Below, piece after piece: positions 18,563 to 28,740 of a stretch of DNA of 64,000 nt (the stretch's first letter is position 1; each line of letters opens with the position of its first letter). Origin of the DNA: Pseudomonadota bacterium (lineage in GTDB: Bacteria > Pseudomonadota > Alphaproteobacteria > Acetobacterales > Acetobacteraceae); contig JAJZSY010000006.1 in assembly GCA_021849425.1 (NCBI GenBank), positions 1 to 64,000 on the forward strand, read 5' to 3'. The position numbers were made by a program, and so were the translations under genes. The notes beneath the pieces are model-generated. The model was not told the origin of the DNA. It saw only the letters and a program-made list of their open reading frames with translations, and made no database searches.

Positions 18563-19442
18563 GTTCCTTCTCCCCCGCCACCCACGCTTCCGCGCACGCC
18601 TTCGCCAGCGCCCGCACCCGGCCGATATAGGCGGCGCGCTCGGTCACCGAGATCACCCCCCGCGCGTCCAGCAGGTTGAAGAGATGGCTCGCCTTGATGC
18701 ACTGGTCATAGGCCGGCTGCGCCAGCCCCCGCCCGACCAGCGCGCCGCATTCCGTCTCCGCGTCGCCGAAATGCCGCATCAGCATGTCGGTATCGGCGAC
18801 TTCGAAATTATGCGCCGAGTAGTCCTTCTCCGCCCGGAGGAACACATCGCCATAGCTCAGCGCGCGCGGCCCCTCGGCGTCGTTGAAGCGGAGCGAATAG
18901 ACGTTCTCCACCCCCTGCACATACATCGCCAGCCGCTCCAGCCCGTAGGTCATCTCGAAGCTCGGCACATCCACCGCGATCCCGCCGACCTGCTGGAAAT
19001 AGGTGAACTGCCCCACCTCCATCCCGTCGCACCAGATCTCCCAGCCGAGCCCCCAGGCGCCCAGCGTCGGGCTCTCCCAGTCATCCTCGACGAAGCGGAA
19101 ATCGTGCCGCAGCGGATCGAGCCCGATCTCCCGGTAGCTCGCCAGCAGCAGTTCCTGCGCCTCCGCCGGCGAGGGCTTCATGATCACCTGATACTGGTAA
19201 TAATGCTGCAACCGGTTCGGATTCTCGCCATACCGCCCGTCCGAGGGCCGGCGCGAGGGCTGCACATAGGCCGCCGCCCACGGTTTCGGCCCGAGCGAGC
19301 GCAGCGTGGTCGCCGGGTGGAAGGTTCCCGCCCCCATTTCCATGTCGTAAGGCTGCAGGATCACGCAGCCCTGCCGGGCCCAGAACCGGTGCAGCGCGAG
19401 AATGATATCCTGGAAGCTCAGGGCGTGTTTCTGGTCTTGCAT
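18555..19442 (-). CDS. glyQ: Glycyl-tRNA synthetase alpha subunit
   Basis: This 295-residue catalytic subunit charges tRNA-Gly together with GlyS. Landmarks of the class II catalytic core are [17 protein letters not shown] near the N-terminus, [15 protein letters not shown] (motif 2 region) and [13 protein letters not shown]. The length is standard. It is the first gene of glyQ-glyS-ppdK and starts 67 bases from the divergent small membrane protein gene, so the operon promoter must lie in that short gap. Confidence 0.97.
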   Translation of the reverse strand: MQDQKHALSFQDIILALHRFWARQGCVILQPYDMEMGAGTFHPATTLRSLGPKPWAAAYVQPSRRPSDGRYGENPNRLQHYYQYQVIMKPSPAEAQELLLASYREIGLDPLRHDFRFVEDDWESPTLGAWGLGWEIWCDGMEVGQFTYFQQVGGIAVDVPSFEMTYGLERLAMYVQGVENVYSLRFNDAEGPRALSYGDVFLRAEKDYSAHNFEVADTDMLMRHFGDAETECGALVGRGLAQPAYDQCIKASHLFNLLDARGVISVTERAAYIGRVRALAKACAEAWVAGEKEHG

Positions 19443-19509
19443 GGGTCCGTGATATGCAGCCGGGTCTGTCGCAGTCGTTTTCGCGACGCACCATTACGAG
19501 GCAAGGGGC

Positions 19510-19914
19510 ATGAGGGCAAGATTCGCACGGGCCGACCTGATCGGAATCGCGGTGGTGATCGCGCTCGCCGCCGCCGCGATCGGCTTCCGCATGGCGACGA
19601 TCGCGCCCCGCGCCTATGTCGGCCTCTGTGCGAGCGCCCACGCCCCGCTGGTCTGCGCCCCACGCCACGCCGTGCTCTGGCTGCAATACGAACGCCTGTT
19701 CGGCTTTCCCGCCCTGCTGCTCGGCCTGCTCGGCTTCGCCTTCGCGCGCCGCCCGCTCGGCATCGCGGGTGCCGCCCTCGGCATCCTCGCCGTCATCAAC
19801 TACAACGGCACCGAAGGCATCGTCGGCGCCGCCCTCGGCCTCTGGGGCTGGCTCGAAGCCGCGATGCCGGCACGCCTCGACCGGGGAGAAGGACAAATCC
19901 ATGCGCGCGAATAG
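19510..19914 (+). CDS. Small integral membrane protein of unknown function
   Basis: A 134-residue protein with four probable membrane helices (about 8-28, 58-76, 80-98 and 100-118) and a Cys pair in [14 protein letters not shown] in the first loop. That loop could form a periplasmic disulfide. No family is recognised. The gene overlaps the isovaleryl-CoA dehydrogenase start by 14 bases, so the two are probably co-transcribed. Third-position GC bias is strong across the whole frame, which supports it as a real gene. Confidence 0.7.
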   Translation: MRARFARADLIGIAVVIALAAAAIGFRMATIAPRAYVGLCASAHAPLVCAPRHAVLWLQYERLFGFPALLLGLLGFAFARRPLGIAGAALGILAVINYNGTEGIVGAALGLWGWLEAAMPARLDRGEGQIHARE

Positions 19915-21073
19915 CCACACCATGCTCGATTTCGATCTCGGCGAGGAGATCGACGCCCTGCGCGAGACGGTCCGCCGCTTCGCCGCGGCCGAAATCGCCC
20001 CCCGCGCCGCCGCGATCGACCGCGACAACGATTTCCCGGCCGATCTCTGGGCGAAACTGGGCGACATCGGCCTGCTCGGCATCACCGTGCCGGAGCAATA
20101 TGGCGGTGCGGGCATGGGCTATCTCGCCCATTGCGTGGCGATGGAGGAAATCTCCCGCGCCTCGGCCTCGGTCGGCCTGTCCTACGGCGCGCATTCCAAT
20201 CTCTGCGTCAACCAGATCCGCCTCAACGGCACCGACGCCCAGCGCGCGCGCCACCTGCCGGACCTCGTCTCCGGCCGCAAGGTCGGCGCGCTCGCGATGT
20301 CCGAGCCCAATGCCGGGTCGGACGTGGTGTCGATGCGCCTGCGCGCCGACAAGCGCGGCACAACCTACGTGCTGAACGGATCGAAGATGTGGATCACCAA
20401 CGGCCCCGAGGCCGACACGCTGGTGGTCTACGCCAAAACCGACCCCGAAGCCGGCCCGCGCGGCATCACCGCCTTCCTGATCGAGAAAGGCATGCCCGGC
20501 TTCTCCTGCGCCCAGAAGCTCGACAAGCTCGGCATGCGCGGCTCCAACACCGGCGAGCTGGTCTTCGAGGAGTGCGTCGTCCCCGAGGCCAACGTGCTCG
20601 GCGGGGTGGGGCGCGGCGTCAACGTGCTGATGAGCGGGCTCGACTACGAGCGCGCCGTCCTCGCCGCCGGGCCGCTGGGCATCATGCAGTCAGCGCTCGA
20701 CATCGTGATCCCTTACGTCCACGAGCGCGAGCAGTTCGGCCAGAAGATCGGCGAGTTCCAGCTCATCCAGGGCAAGCTCGCCGACATGTACGTGACGATG
20801 AGCGCCGCTCGCGCCTATGTCTACACCGTGGCGAAAGCGTGCGATCGCGGCCGGACCACCCGCAAGGACGCCGCCGGCGCCATCCTCTACGCCGCCGAGA
20901 AGGCGACCTGGATGGCGCTGGAGGCGATCCAGTGCCTCGGCGGCAACGGCTACATCAACGATTATGCGACCGGCCGGCTGCTGCGCGATGCCAAACTCTA
21001 CGAGATCGGCGCCGGCACCTCGGAAATCCGCCGCATGCTGATCGGCCGCGAGCTGTTCAGGGAAACCGCCTGA
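19901..21073 (+). CDS. ivd: Isovaleryl-CoA dehydrogenase
   Basis: A 390-residue FAD enzyme that oxidises isovaleryl-CoA to 3-methylcrotonyl-CoA in leucine breakdown, passing electrons to ETF. Family features are [20 protein letters not shown] (substrate and flavin contact), the catalytic Glu in [13 protein letters not shown] (the position used by isovaleryl-CoA dehydrogenases rather than the C-terminal site of short-chain acyl-CoA dehydrogenases), QCLGGNGYI and [12 protein letters not shown]. The ATG at 19901 follows AGAAGGA at 8 bases. Other leucine genes (methylcrotonyl-CoA carboxylase) are not in the window, but accA is next. A broader acyl-CoA dehydrogenase remains possible. Confidence 0.88.
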   Translation: MRANSHTMLDFDLGEEIDALRETVRRFAAAEIAPRAAAIDRDNDFPADLWAKLGDIGLLGITVPEQYGGAGMGYLAHCVAMEEISRASASVGLSYGAHSNLCVNQIRLNGTDAQRARHLPDLVSGRKVGALAMSEPNAGSDVVSMRLRADKRGTTYVLNGSKMWITNGPEADTLVVYAKTDPEAGPRGITAFLIEKGMPGFSCAQKLDKLGMRGSNTGELVFEECVVPEANVLGGVGRGVNVLMSGLDYERAVLAAGPLGIMQSALDIVIPYVHEREQFGQKIGEFQLIQGKLADMYVTMSAARAYVYTVAKACDRGRTTRKDAAGAILYAAEKATWMALEAIQCLGGNGYINDYATGRLLRDAKLYEIGAGTSEIRRMLIGRELFRETA

Positions 21074-21135
21074 GCCGCGCGCCACGCTCGGGAAGAATTT
21101 GACGCCGGCGGAAAACTGCGGCACCGAACGCGGCC

Positions 21136-22092
21136 ATGCGCCATTTCCTTGATTTCGAGAAACCGGTCGCCGAGCTTGAGGCCAAGATCGAGGAGCTGCG
21201 CCGGATGACCGATCCGGGCGGGCTCAACATCGCCGAAGAGGTCGTGCAACTGTCCGACAAGGCGGAGCGCCAGCTCCGCAGCCTCTACGGCAAGCTCTCG
21301 CCCTGGCAGAAAACCCAGGTCGCCCGCCACCCCGAGCGGCCCAAGGCGCGCGACGTCATCGCCGGGCTGATCACCGACTTCACCCCGCTGGCCGGCGACC
21401 GCGCCTTCGGCGAGGATGCCGCCATCGTCGCCGGCCCCGGCCGCTTCAAGGGCGCGCCGGTGATGGTCATCGCCATCGAGAAGGGCTGGGATCTCGATTC
21501 GCGGCTGAAGCACAATTTCGGCTCGCCCCGTCCGGAGGGCTACCGCAAGGCGCGCCGCCTGATCGAGATGGCCGGCCGCTTCGGCCTGCCCATCCTCTCC
21601 TTCGTCGACACCTCCGGCGCCTATCCCGGCATCGACGCCGAGGCCCGCGGCCAGGCCGAGGCGATCGCCCGCGGCATCGATGCCTGCCTCGCCGCCCCGG
21701 TCCCCTTCATCTCCACCATCATCGGCGAGGGCGGCTCCGGCGGCGCCATCGCCATCGCCGCCGCCGACGTGGTGCTGATGTTCGAACACGCGATCTATTC
21801 TGTCATCTCGCCCGAGGGCTGCGCCGCCATCCTGTGGGAAGACCGCGCCAACGCCGCCCAGGCGGCCGAGGCGATGAAGATCACCGCGCAGGATCTCAAG
21901 CGCCTCGGCATCATCGACCGCATCGTCGCCGAGCCGCTCGGCGGCGCCCATCGCGACAAGGACGCCGCGATCGCCGCCCTCGGCGCCGCCATCGCCGAAA
22001 CCCTGCCCGGCCTCGCCGCCCTCGCGCCCGAGGCGCTGCGGGCGAAACGGCGCGAGAAATTCCTCGCCATCGGTCAGGCCCTTCAGGCCTGA
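21136..22092 (+). CDS. accA: Acetyl-CoA carboxylase carboxyltransferase subunit alpha
   Basis: A 318-residue subunit that, with AccD, transfers the carboxyl group from biotin to acetyl-CoA to make malonyl-CoA for fatty-acid synthesis. Family landmarks are FLDFEKPVAELEAKIEEL at the N-terminus, FGSPRPEGYRKA, SFVDTSGAYPGIDAEARGQ and GEGGSGGAIAI (oxyanion hole and CoA binding), then YSVISPEGCA. The length is exactly as expected. The last codons form the left arm of a hairpin that is repeated downstream, so the coding end and terminator overlap. Confidence 0.97.
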   Translation: MRHFLDFEKPVAELEAKIEELRRMTDPGGLNIAEEVVQLSDKAERQLRSLYGKLSPWQKTQVARHPERPKARDVIAGLITDFTPLAGDRAFGEDAAIVAGPGRFKGAPVMVIAIEKGWDLDSRLKHNFGSPRPEGYRKARRLIEMAGRFGLPILSFVDTSGAYPGIDAEARGQAEAIARGIDACLAAPVPFISTIIGEGGSGGAIAIAAADVVLMFEHAIYSVISPEGCAAILWEDRANAAQAAEAMKITAQDLKRLGIIDRIVAEPLGGAHRDKDAAIAALGAAIAETLPGLAALAPEALRAKRREKFLAIGQALQA

Positions 22093-22208
22093 CCGACTTT
22101 TATCCCGATCAGGCCCTTCAGGCCTGACAGACCTGACCGACTTTTATCCCGATCAGGCCCTTCAGGCCTGACAGACTTTTATCCCGGTCAGGCCCTGCCG
22201 GCCTGACC
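22072..22208. terminator. Array of four near-identical hairpins after accA
   Basis: Hairpin 1 (22072-22094, 9-base stem, loop CTTCA) overlaps the accA stop. Hairpins 2 (22109-22127) and 3 (22153-22171) have 7-base stems and the same loop. Hairpin 4 (22186-22208) has a 9-base stem and loop CTGCC. Copies 1-3 are followed by ACTTTTATCC. The units recur every 35-44 bases, so they arose by tandem duplication of the accA 3' end. The array lies between convergent accA and speE and could terminate both. Confidence 0.8.
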
Positions 22209-22221
22209 GATCGCTTGCCAG

Positions 22222-23085
22222 TCAGCCCGGCAGATGCCTCGCGATATAAGGCGGCAGCACGAAGCTCGCCGCGTGCATCTCCGGCGACCAGTAGTCCGTG
22301 GTCCCGAGAATCCCCGCGGCCGCCGCCCGCTCGCGGATCGTCGCCGCCGGCAGGCGGGTGAGTTCGGCATCCTTGCCGGCCCAGCCCAGCGTCATGAACC
22401 CGCCGACATAGGTCGGCACCGCGGCGACATAGGCGGTCACGTGCGGGAAGAATTTCCGCCGCCGCGCCGAGGTCTCGCGCAGCTCGTCCGCCTGCATGAA
22501 CGGCACGCCGCACTGGTTCACCACCAGCCCGCGCGCAGTCAGGATGCGCGCGCAATTGGCGTAGAAATCATCGGTGAACAGCACCTCGCCCACCCCGATC
22601 GGATCGGTCGAATCGACGATGATGACGTCGAAACTCGCATCCGCCGCCGTCTTCACATAATCGATCCCGTCGCCGACGATCACCTCCGCGCGGGGATCGT
22701 CCCAGGCCTCGCCCGCGATCTTCGGCAGGAATTGCTTCGCCAGCCGGATCACCTCGCCGTCGATCTCGACCATCACCGCCCGCTCGACGCCCTTGTGCAT
22801 CAGCACCCGCCGCAGCACGCCGCCATCGCCGGCGCCGATGATCAGCACCGATTTCGCCGCCCCATGCGCCAGCAGCGGCACATGCGTCAGCATCTCCTGA
22901 TAGACGAACTCGTCGCCCTCGGTGATCTGGACGACGCCGTCCAGCATCATCACCCTGCCGTGAAACTCGCTCTCGAAGATCGCGATGTCCTGGAAGTCGC
23001 TCTTCGTCCGCGCCAGCTCGCGCGTCACCCCGAAGCGCTGGCCCCAGAACGGATACAGCGTCTCGTTCACCCACATGTCGGTCAT
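22222..23085 (-). CDS. speE: Spermidine synthase
   Basis: A 287-residue aminopropyltransferase that joins the aminopropyl group of decarboxylated S-adenosylmethionine to putrescine. It starts with WVNETLYPFWGQRF, contains the gatekeeping region DGVVQITEGDEFVYQEMLTH, the nucleotide loop GAGDGGVLRRVL and the catalytic Asp region VDSTDPIGVGEVLF. Length and motifs are complete. Its ATG is preceded by GGAG with 7-base spacing. It follows speD by 69 bases in the same direction, giving a speD-speE operon. Confidence 0.96.
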   Translation of the reverse strand: MTDMWVNETLYPFWGQRFGVTRELARTKSDFQDIAIFESEFHGRVMMLDGVVQITEGDEFVYQEMLTHVPLLAHGAAKSVLIIGAGDGGVLRRVLMHKGVERAVMVEIDGEVIRLAKQFLPKIAGEAWDDPRAEVIVGDGIDYVKTAADASFDVIIVDSTDPIGVGEVLFTDDFYANCARILTARGLVVNQCGVPFMQADELRETSARRRKFFPHVTAYVAAVPTYVGGFMTLGWAGKDAELTRLPAATIRERAAAAGILGTTDYWSPEMHAASFVLPPYIARHLPG

Positions 23086-23154
23086 GCTCTCGCTCCATGC
23101 GAAAACACCGCCCTGCCGGGGGCAAGGCGGTGCGTCATCGTCAACGGTCTGGCC

Positions 23155-23619
23155 TCAGGCGGTGACGCCGCGGCGCTGCTCGCCCACCTGCACGTCGCTC
23201 GGCGAGAACGCCGCGCGCAGGAACGGAATCGCCTTGTAGGGATCGCACACGCCGCACATGAAAATGTCGATCGCGGCGTAGTTGCGCTCCGGCCAGGTGT
23301 GGATCGAGATATGGCTCTCGGCCAGCACCACCACGCCGGACACGCCGCCATTCGGCGTGAAATGGTGGAAATGGCTGTGCAGGATCGTCGCCCCGGCGGC
23401 GAGCGCGCCCTCGCGCAGCGTCTCGTCGATCAGCTCGGGACTGTCGAGCTTCTCGGCCCCCCACAAATCCACGAGCAGATGCGTTCCGGCGAATTTCACG
23501 CCGTCGCGCTCGACGAAATAATCCTTCGGCACGGCGACCTCGTCGATCGCGTCCTGAGCAACAGTCTGGTTTTCGCTCGGAATTTCCGAGACCATCCCCA
23601 GTCGGGCAAGTGCGTTCAT
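23155..23619 (-). CDS. speD: S-adenosylmethionine decarboxylase proenzyme
   Basis: A 154-residue prokaryotic-type AdoMetDC that self-cleaves to form a pyruvoyl cofactor and supplies decarboxylated AdoMet to SpeE. The cleavage site is the Ser in AESHISIHTWPE, with the conserved His in HSHFHHF and Cys in FMCGVCDPYKA. The start at 23619 follows AGGGGG at about 8 bases. The frame stays open upstream to 23805, but that extension has no family resemblance. With speE and the ornithine decarboxylase at 7.6 kb it completes a spermidine pathway. Confidence 0.95.
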   Translation of the reverse strand: MNALARLGMVSEIPSENQTVAQDAIDEVAVPKDYFVERDGVKFAGTHLLVDLWGAEKLDSPELIDETLREGALAAGATILHSHFHHFTPNGGVSGVVVLAESHISIHTWPERNYAAIDIFMCGVCDPYKAIPFLRAAFSPSDVQVGEQRRGVTA

Positions 23620-23754
23620 CGCGAACCCCCTCAACCAGTGACAGCCTGTAGAACGCGACACCGCGCCGCGCCCCCCGGGGCCAAGAGCGCGGCATATGCG
23701 GAAAAACCGCTGGCGTTGCAAGGGGTTTTTCAGGTTTCTTCGATGAAATTTTAC

Positions 23755-23772
23755 CCCCCCTGCGCAGGGGGG
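23755..23772 (-). terminator. Possible terminator of the alpha/beta hydrolase gene
   Basis: A perfect 18-base palindrome of CCCCCC, TGCGCA and GGGGGG lies 40 bases after the hydrolase stop. On the minus strand it is followed by GTAAAATTT, a weak T-tract. It also sits at the distal edge of the speD promoter gap. A separate AAAAACC/GGTTTTT dyad is at 23702-23730. Confidence 0.5.
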
Positions 23773-23811
23773 CAATGCAAGGCGGTTATGGCCCCGCCGG
23801 CGCAAGCCGGC

Positions 23812-24552
23812 TCAGATCGAAAACACCTCCGCCGCAATCAGTGCCAGATCCTGCGGGCGCGACAGCCGGTGCTCCCCGTCCTTCACCAGCGTCACCCGCA
23901 CATCCGCGCCGCGGACCGCCTCGGCGATCCGCAGCGCCGTCCGCCACGGCACCTCGGCGTCGCGCTGCCCCTGGATCAGCCGCACCGGCGCATCGAGCGG
24001 AATCGGCCCGCCCAGCACCAGGTTCCGCCGCCCATCCTCCAGCAGCGCCGCGGTCACCGGCGTCGGCGCGCCATAGGGGTTGGGGAGGAAAAACATCCCG
24101 TCTCGCGCCAGCGCCTCCCGCTCGGCGGCGCCGAGGGCGGGCTCCATCAGCTCGGCGGTGAAATCGGGCGCTGCGGCTATGCCGACGAACCCGGCCAGAC
24201 ACGCGCCGAGCCTTCGTGCCAGCAGCAGCCCGATCCACCCGCCCATCGACGATCCCACCAGCACGAGGCTCCGCTCCGGCGCCGCCGCGGCGATCACGGC
24301 TTCGGCATCCGCCGCCCAGCGCCCGATCGTCCCCGCCTCGAACCGCCCGCCCGATTGCCCGTGCCCGGAATAATCCAGCCGCAGCATCGCCCGCCCCCGC
24401 GCGGCGCATTCATCGCGCAGAAACAGCGCCTTGGTGCCCTGCATGTCCGAGGCGAAGCCGGGCAGGAACACCACCACCTTCCCCTCGCCCGGCAGATACG
24501 CCCCCGCCAGCGCGGTCCCCGCCGCGTTCACCCGCACCATCCGCTCGTTCAC
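23812..24552 (-). CDS. Alpha/beta hydrolase, ABHD10/thioesterase-like
   Basis: A 246-residue serine hydrolase with no signal peptide. The oxyanion region is FLPGFASDMQGTKA, the nucleophile elbow GSSMGGWIG (Ser near 98), the acid QGQRDAEVPW (Asp) and the catalytic His KDGEHRLS. This spacing matches the ABHD10-like group of acyl-protein thioesterases and similar esterases. The GTKA segment after the oxyanion loop is typical of that group. The natural substrate is unknown. The gene is divergent from a glycosyltransferase pair, with 58 bases between starts. Confidence 0.85.
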   Translation of the reverse strand: MNERMVRVNAAGTALAGAYLPGEGKVVVFLPGFASDMQGTKALFLRDECAARGRAMLRLDYSGHGQSGGRFEAGTIGRWAADAEAVIAAAAPERSLVLVGSSMGGWIGLLLARRLGACLAGFVGIAAAPDFTAELMEPALGAAEREALARDGMFFLPNPYGAPTPVTAALLEDGRRNLVLGGPIPLDAPVRLIQGQRDAEVPWRTALRIAEAVRGADVRVTLVKDGEHRLSRPQDLALIAAEVFSI

Positions 24553-24610
24553 CGGGCTCTCCCCTTGGCCATCCGCTCATGGTATCGGCGCAATGAAAGA
24601 AAGGTTAACA

Positions 24611-25750
24611 ATGCGCCATCCCTCCGATTATGCGATTCTACAGGTTCTGCCGCGTCTGGAAACCGGGGGGGTGGAGCAGGTGGTGGTGGAACTCACCGAG
24701 GCGGTGGCCCGCACCGGCGCGCGCGCCTTCGTCGCCAGCCAGCCGGGCCGTCTGGTCCGCGCGGTCGAGCGCGCCGGCGGCCGGCATGTCGCGATCGACC
24801 TCGAATCCCGCAACCCGTTCAAGCTCCTCGCCGCCGCAAGGCAGCTCGCCCGGCTGATCCGCGCCGAGCGCATCTCCCTGGTCCACGCCCATTCCCGCGC
24901 CCCGGCCATCGCCGCCCGCCTCGCCGCCCGGCGCTGCGGCGTGCCCTTCGTCACCACCTATCACGGCGCCTACGGCCAGCGCGGCCGGCTCAAGCGCGCC
25001 TATAACGCGGTGATGGCCTCCGGCGACCGGGTGATCGCGATCTCCGAATTCATCGCCGATCTCGTCCGCGCCCGCCACCATGTCGGGCCGGATCGCCTGC
25101 GCATCGTCCCCGGCGGGGTGGATTGCGCGAAATTCGCGCCCGACGCGGTGAATGGCGGGCGGATGGAAACCCTCGCCCGCGCCTGGGCCCTGCCGGATGG
25201 CGCGCCGGTCATCATGCTCCCCGCCCGGCTCACGGGCTGGAAGGGCCAGCGCGTCGCCATCGAGGCGCTCGCCCGCATGCGCCACCGCGACGCCATCCTC
25301 CTCCTCGTCGGCGCCACCCAGGGGCGCGAGGCCTATCGCCGCGCCCTCGTCGCCACGATCCGCCGGCTCGATCTCACCCCCCGCGTCTTCTTCGCCGGCG
25401 ACTGCGCCGACATGCCCGCCGCCTACAAGCTGGCGGACATCGTGGTGAACGCCTCGACCGACCCGGAAGCCTTCGGCCGCACCATCGTCGAGGCCCAGGC
25501 GATGCGCCGCCTGGTCATCGCCACCGAGCACGGCGCCGCCCGCGAAACCATCCGCCACGGCGAAACCGGCTGGCGCACCAGACCCGGCGACGCCGCCGAC
25601 CTCGCCGCCGCCCTCGACGCCGCCCTCGACCTGCCGCCCGCGACCCGCGCCGCGATGGGCGAGGCCGCCCGCGCCTATGTCGCCGAATTTTACTCGATCG
25701 CGGCGATGCAGAACGGCAATCTCGCGGTCTATGACGAGCTGCTGCGCTGA
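24611..25750 (+). CDS. Family 4 glycosyltransferase (GT-B fold)
   Basis: A 379-residue cytoplasmic or membrane-associated retaining glycosyltransferase, probably acting on lipopolysaccharide or another envelope glycan. The N-terminal domain has LETGGVEQVVVEL (acceptor side) and HAHSRAPAIAARLAAR. The C-terminal donor domain has LTGWKGQRVAIEAL and EAFGRTIVEAQAM, the E-x7-E signature of family 4. I chose the ATG at 24611 over an in-frame ATG at 24593 because of AAAGG six bases before it. It shares a TGATG junction with the following heptosyltransferase-like gene, so the two are translationally coupled. Confidence 0.9.
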   Translation: MRHPSDYAILQVLPRLETGGVEQVVVELTEAVARTGARAFVASQPGRLVRAVERAGGRHVAIDLESRNPFKLLAAARQLARLIRAERISLVHAHSRAPAIAARLAARRCGVPFVTTYHGAYGQRGRLKRAYNAVMASGDRVIAISEFIADLVRARHHVGPDRLRIVPGGVDCAKFAPDAVNGGRMETLARAWALPDGAPVIMLPARLTGWKGQRVAIEALARMRHRDAILLLVGATQGREAYRRALVATIRRLDLTPRVFFAGDCADMPAAYKLADIVVNASTDPEAFGRTIVEAQAMRRLVIATEHGAARETIRHGETGWRTRPGDAADLAAALDAALDLPPATRAAMGEAARAYVAEFYSIAAMQNGNLAVYDELLR

Positions 25751-26679
25751 TGCCGCGCCTCCTCGTCATCCGCCACGGCGCGCTGGGCGACATCATCCTC
25801 AGCTTCCCCGCCTTCGCCGCCATCCGCGAAGCCCATCCGGATGCCGACATCGCGCTGCTGACCACGAAGCCCTTCGCCCCCTGGCTCGAAGCCGCCCCCT
25901 GGTTCGACCGCGTGATCATCGACCCGAAACCCGGCCCGCTCGCCCTCGCCGGCCTGCGCCGCCTGCGCCGCGCCCTGTCCGGCTTCGCGATGGTCTATGA
26001 TCTGCAAACCTCCGGCCGCTCCAGCCGCTATTTCCGCCTCGCCGGCCGCCCGCCCTGGTCCGGCATCGCCCCCGGCTGCGCCTTCCCCCACGCCGATCCC
26101 GCGCGCGACCGCCTGCACACCCGCGAACGCCTCGCAGCCCAGCTCGAAGCCGCCGGCATCCCCCTGCCCCTGCCGGTCCCCGACCTGTCATGGACGATCG
26201 CCGCCCCGCCTCTCCCCCTGCCGGACCGCTTCGTCGCGCTGATCCCCGGCGCCGCCCCGCACCGGCCGGAAAAACGCTGGCCGGCGGAAAACTTCGGCGA
26301 CCTCGCTTCAAGGCTCGACCTCCCCTGCGTCGTCCTCGGCACCGCGTCCGAAACCCCGCTCGCCGCCGCCATCGCCGCCCGCGCCCCGGGCACGCTCGAC
26401 CTCACCGGCCGCACCACCCTCCCCCAGCTCGCCGGCGTGCTCGCCCGCGCCCGCCTCGCCATCGGCAACGATACCGGCCCGATGCACCTCGCCTGCGCCC
26501 TCGGCACAAGCTGCGTCGTGCTGTTCGGCGGCGCCTCCGATCCCGCGCTGACCGCCCCGCGCACCCAAGATGGCGGCTGGCCCGCCATCCTCCGCCGCCC
26601 CGATCTCGCCGCCCTTGCGGTGGCGGACGTTGCCGCGGCGGCACAGGATGGGCATAACCACCCCTCATCCACGCCCTGA
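25750..26679 (+). CDS. Family 9 glycosyltransferase (heptosyltransferase-like)
   Basis: A 309-residue GT-B enzyme of the ADP-heptose:LPS heptosyltransferase family, which extends the LPS inner core at the inner membrane. Landmarks are [19 protein letters not shown] at the N-terminus, [14 protein letters not shown] (donor phosphate binding) and [14 protein letters not shown] near residue 238. The coupled family 4 glycosyltransferase upstream supports a core-oligosaccharide assembly role. Heptose itself is not proven, because many alphaproteobacteria use this family with other sugars. Confidence 0.88.
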   Translation: MPRLLVIRHGALGDIILSFPAFAAIREAHPDADIALLTTKPFAPWLEAAPWFDRVIIDPKPGPLALAGLRRLRRALSGFAMVYDLQTSGRSSRYFRLAGRPPWSGIAPGCAFPHADPARDRLHTRERLAAQLEAAGIPLPLPVPDLSWTIAAPPLPLPDRFVALIPGAAPHRPEKRWPAENFGDLASRLDLPCVVLGTASETPLAAAIAARAPGTLDLTGRTTLPQLAGVLARARLAIGNDTGPMHLACALGTSCVVLFGGASDPALTAPRTQDGGWPAILRRPDLAALAVADVAAAAQDGHNHPSSTP

Positions 26680-26690
26680 AGGAGCCCCCA

Positions 26691-28613
26691 ATGCCCGCGA
26701 TCACCCTGCCCGACGGTTCCGTCCGCGACTATCCGGGCCCCGTCACCGGCACCGAGATCGCCGCCTCCATCGGCCCCGGCCTCGCGAAAGCCGCGCTGGC
26801 GATGGAGGTCGATGGCAGGATGCTCGACCTCTCCCGCACCCTCGACGCCGATGCCAGCGTCCGCTTCATCACCCGCCGCGACGCCGATGCGCTCGAACTC
26901 ATCCGCCACGACGCCGCCCATGTGATGGCCGAGGCGGTGCAGGCGCTCTACCCCGGCACGCAGGTCACCATCGGCCCGGCCATCGAGGGCGGCTTCTATT
27001 ACGATTTCTTCCGCAACGAGCCCTTCACCCCGGACGATCTGCCGGCGATCGAGGCGAAGATGCGCGAGATCATCGCCGCCAACGCGCCCTTCACCCGCGA
27101 GGTCTGGGACCGCGACGAGGCGATCCGCCTCTTCGAATCCCGCGGCGAGCGCTTCAAGGCCGAGCTGATCCGCGACCTGCCGGCCAGCGAGACCATCACC
27201 ATCTACCGCCAGGGCGACTGGTTCGATCTCTGCCGCGGCCCGCATCTGCGCGGCACCGGCGATATCGGCGGCGCCTTCAGGCTCACCAAGGTCGCCGGTG
27301 CCTACTGGCGCGGCGATCACCGCAACCCGATGCTCAGCCGCATCTACGGCACCGCCTGGCGCGACCAGAAGGAGCTGGACGCCCATCTGCAGCAGCTCGA
27401 GGAGGCCGAGCGCCGCGACCACCGCAAGATCGGCCGGCAGATGGACCTCTTCCACATGCAGGAGGAAGCCGTCGGCAGCGTGTTCTGGCACGAGAAGGGC
27501 TGGCGCCTCTACCGCACGGTGGAAGCCTATATGCGCCGCCGCCAGGAGGAATTCGGCTATATCGAGGTCCGCACCCCGCAGCTGCTCGACCGCAAGCTCT
27601 GGGAAGCCTCCGGCCACTGGGACAATTACCGCAGCCACATGTTCATCGCCGAGGTCGAGGACGAGGACAAGGTCCTCGCCGTCAAGCCGATGAACTGCCC
27701 CTGCCACGTGCAGATCTTCAATCACGGCCTGCGCTCCTACCGCGAGCTGCCGCTGCGCATGGCCGAGTTCGGCGCCTGCCACCGCTACGAGCCCTCCGGC
27801 GCGCTGCACGGCATCATGCGCGTCCGCGCCTTCGCCCAGGACGACGCGCACATCTTCTGCACCGAGGACCAGATCGCCGGCGAAACCGTCCGCTTCGTCG
27901 AAATGCTCCGCCGCGTCTACGCCGATTTCGGCTTCCCCGATTTCGCGGTGAAATTCGCCGACCGCCCGACCCCCCGCTCCGGGTCGGACGAGGTGTGGGA
28001 CAAGGCCGAGGCCGCGCTCCGCTCGGCCTGCGAAACCGCCGGCGTCGCCTTCACCGTCAATCCCGGCGAGGGCGCCTTCTACGGCCCGAAACTCGAATTC
28101 GTCCTCCGCGACGCGATCGGGCGGGACTGGCAGTGCGGCACGCTCCAGGTCGATTTCGTCCTCCCCGAGCGGCTCGACGCCTCCTACGTCACCGCCGAAT
28201 CCGGCCGCGCCCGCCCGGTCATGCTGCACCGCGCGATCGTGGGCAGTTTCGAGCGCTTCATCGGCATCCTGATCGAGAACTGCGCCGGCCGCTTCCCGCT
28301 CTGGCTCGCCCCCACCCCGGCGGCCGTCGCCAGCATCGTCACCGACGCCAACGACTATGCCGAGACGGTCGCGGCGAAACTCAAGGCCGCCGGCCTCGCC
28401 GTCGTCACCGACACCCGCAACGAGAAGATCAACGCCAAGGTGCGCGACCTCTCGCTCGCTCTGGTGCCGAACATCCTCGTCGTCGGCCGGCGCGAGGCCG
28501 AGCAGCAAACCGTCTCGATCCGCCGCCTCGGCTCCGACAAGCAGGACAGCATGACCCTCGACGAGGCCATCGCCACCCTCAAGGCAGATGCCACCCCGCC
28601 CGACCTGCGCTAG
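26691..28613 (+). CDS. thrS: Threonyl-tRNA synthetase
   Basis: A 640-residue class II aminoacyl-tRNA synthetase charging tRNA-Thr. The N-terminal TGS domain (1-60) is followed by the editing domain with [10 protein letters not shown] and its zinc-type His residues, the catalytic core with MNCPCHV (zinc Cys), [10 protein letters not shown] and FYGPKLEF, and a C-terminal anticodon-binding domain (about 535-635) with RRLGSDKQD. It has normal length and a strong AAGGAG site before the ATG, 11 bases after the preceding stop. No T-box or operator-like leader is visible. Confidence 0.98.
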   Translation: MPAITLPDGSVRDYPGPVTGTEIAASIGPGLAKAALAMEVDGRMLDLSRTLDADASVRFITRRDADALELIRHDAAHVMAEAVQALYPGTQVTIGPAIEGGFYYDFFRNEPFTPDDLPAIEAKMREIIAANAPFTREVWDRDEAIRLFESRGERFKAELIRDLPASETITIYRQGDWFDLCRGPHLRGTGDIGGAFRLTKVAGAYWRGDHRNPMLSRIYGTAWRDQKELDAHLQQLEEAERRDHRKIGRQMDLFHMQEEAVGSVFWHEKGWRLYRTVEAYMRRRQEEFGYIEVRTPQLLDRKLWEASGHWDNYRSHMFIAEVEDEDKVLAVKPMNCPCHVQIFNHGLRSYRELPLRMAEFGACHRYEPSGALHGIMRVRAFAQDDAHIFCTEDQIAGETVRFVEMLRRVYADFGFPDFAVKFADRPTPRSGSDEVWDKAEAALRSACETAGVAFTVNPGEGAFYGPKLEFVLRDAIGRDWQCGTLQVDFVLPERLDASYVTAESGRARPVMLHRAIVGSFERFIGILIENCAGRFPLWLAPTPAAVASIVTDANDYAETVAAKLKAAGLAVVTDTRNEKINAKVRDLSLALVPNILVVGRREAEQQTVSIRRLGSDKQDSMTLDEAIATLKADATPPDLR

Positions 28614-28700
28614 TTTCCTGCGCTAGTTTTTTGCTCCTTTGTTGCTCCGCCCGCCCGTGCGGGACAGGCGACGCCCGAACGGGAGCAGCGGGGAGCAAAA
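28604..28700 (+). terminator. Long terminator after thrS with a duplicated stop region
   Basis: The 13 bases CCTGCGCTAGTTT holding the thrS stop are tandemly repeated (28604-28616, 28617-28629). TTTTGCTCC (28628-28636) pairs with GGAGCAAAA (28692-28700), and an inner GTTGCTCCG region pairs with CGGGAGCAGC. The outer arms are A/T-rich at both ends, so it can work in either direction. Confidence 0.65.
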
Positions 28701-28740
28701 TTCTTGCCCACCCCCGGGCAAACATGTTCTTGTTCCGTTC

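Noticed and set aside
22072-22208. CRISPR-like array
   Set aside because: The repeats are hairpins contiguous with the accA terminator, the spacing parts are also repeated rather than unique, and no cas gene is present.
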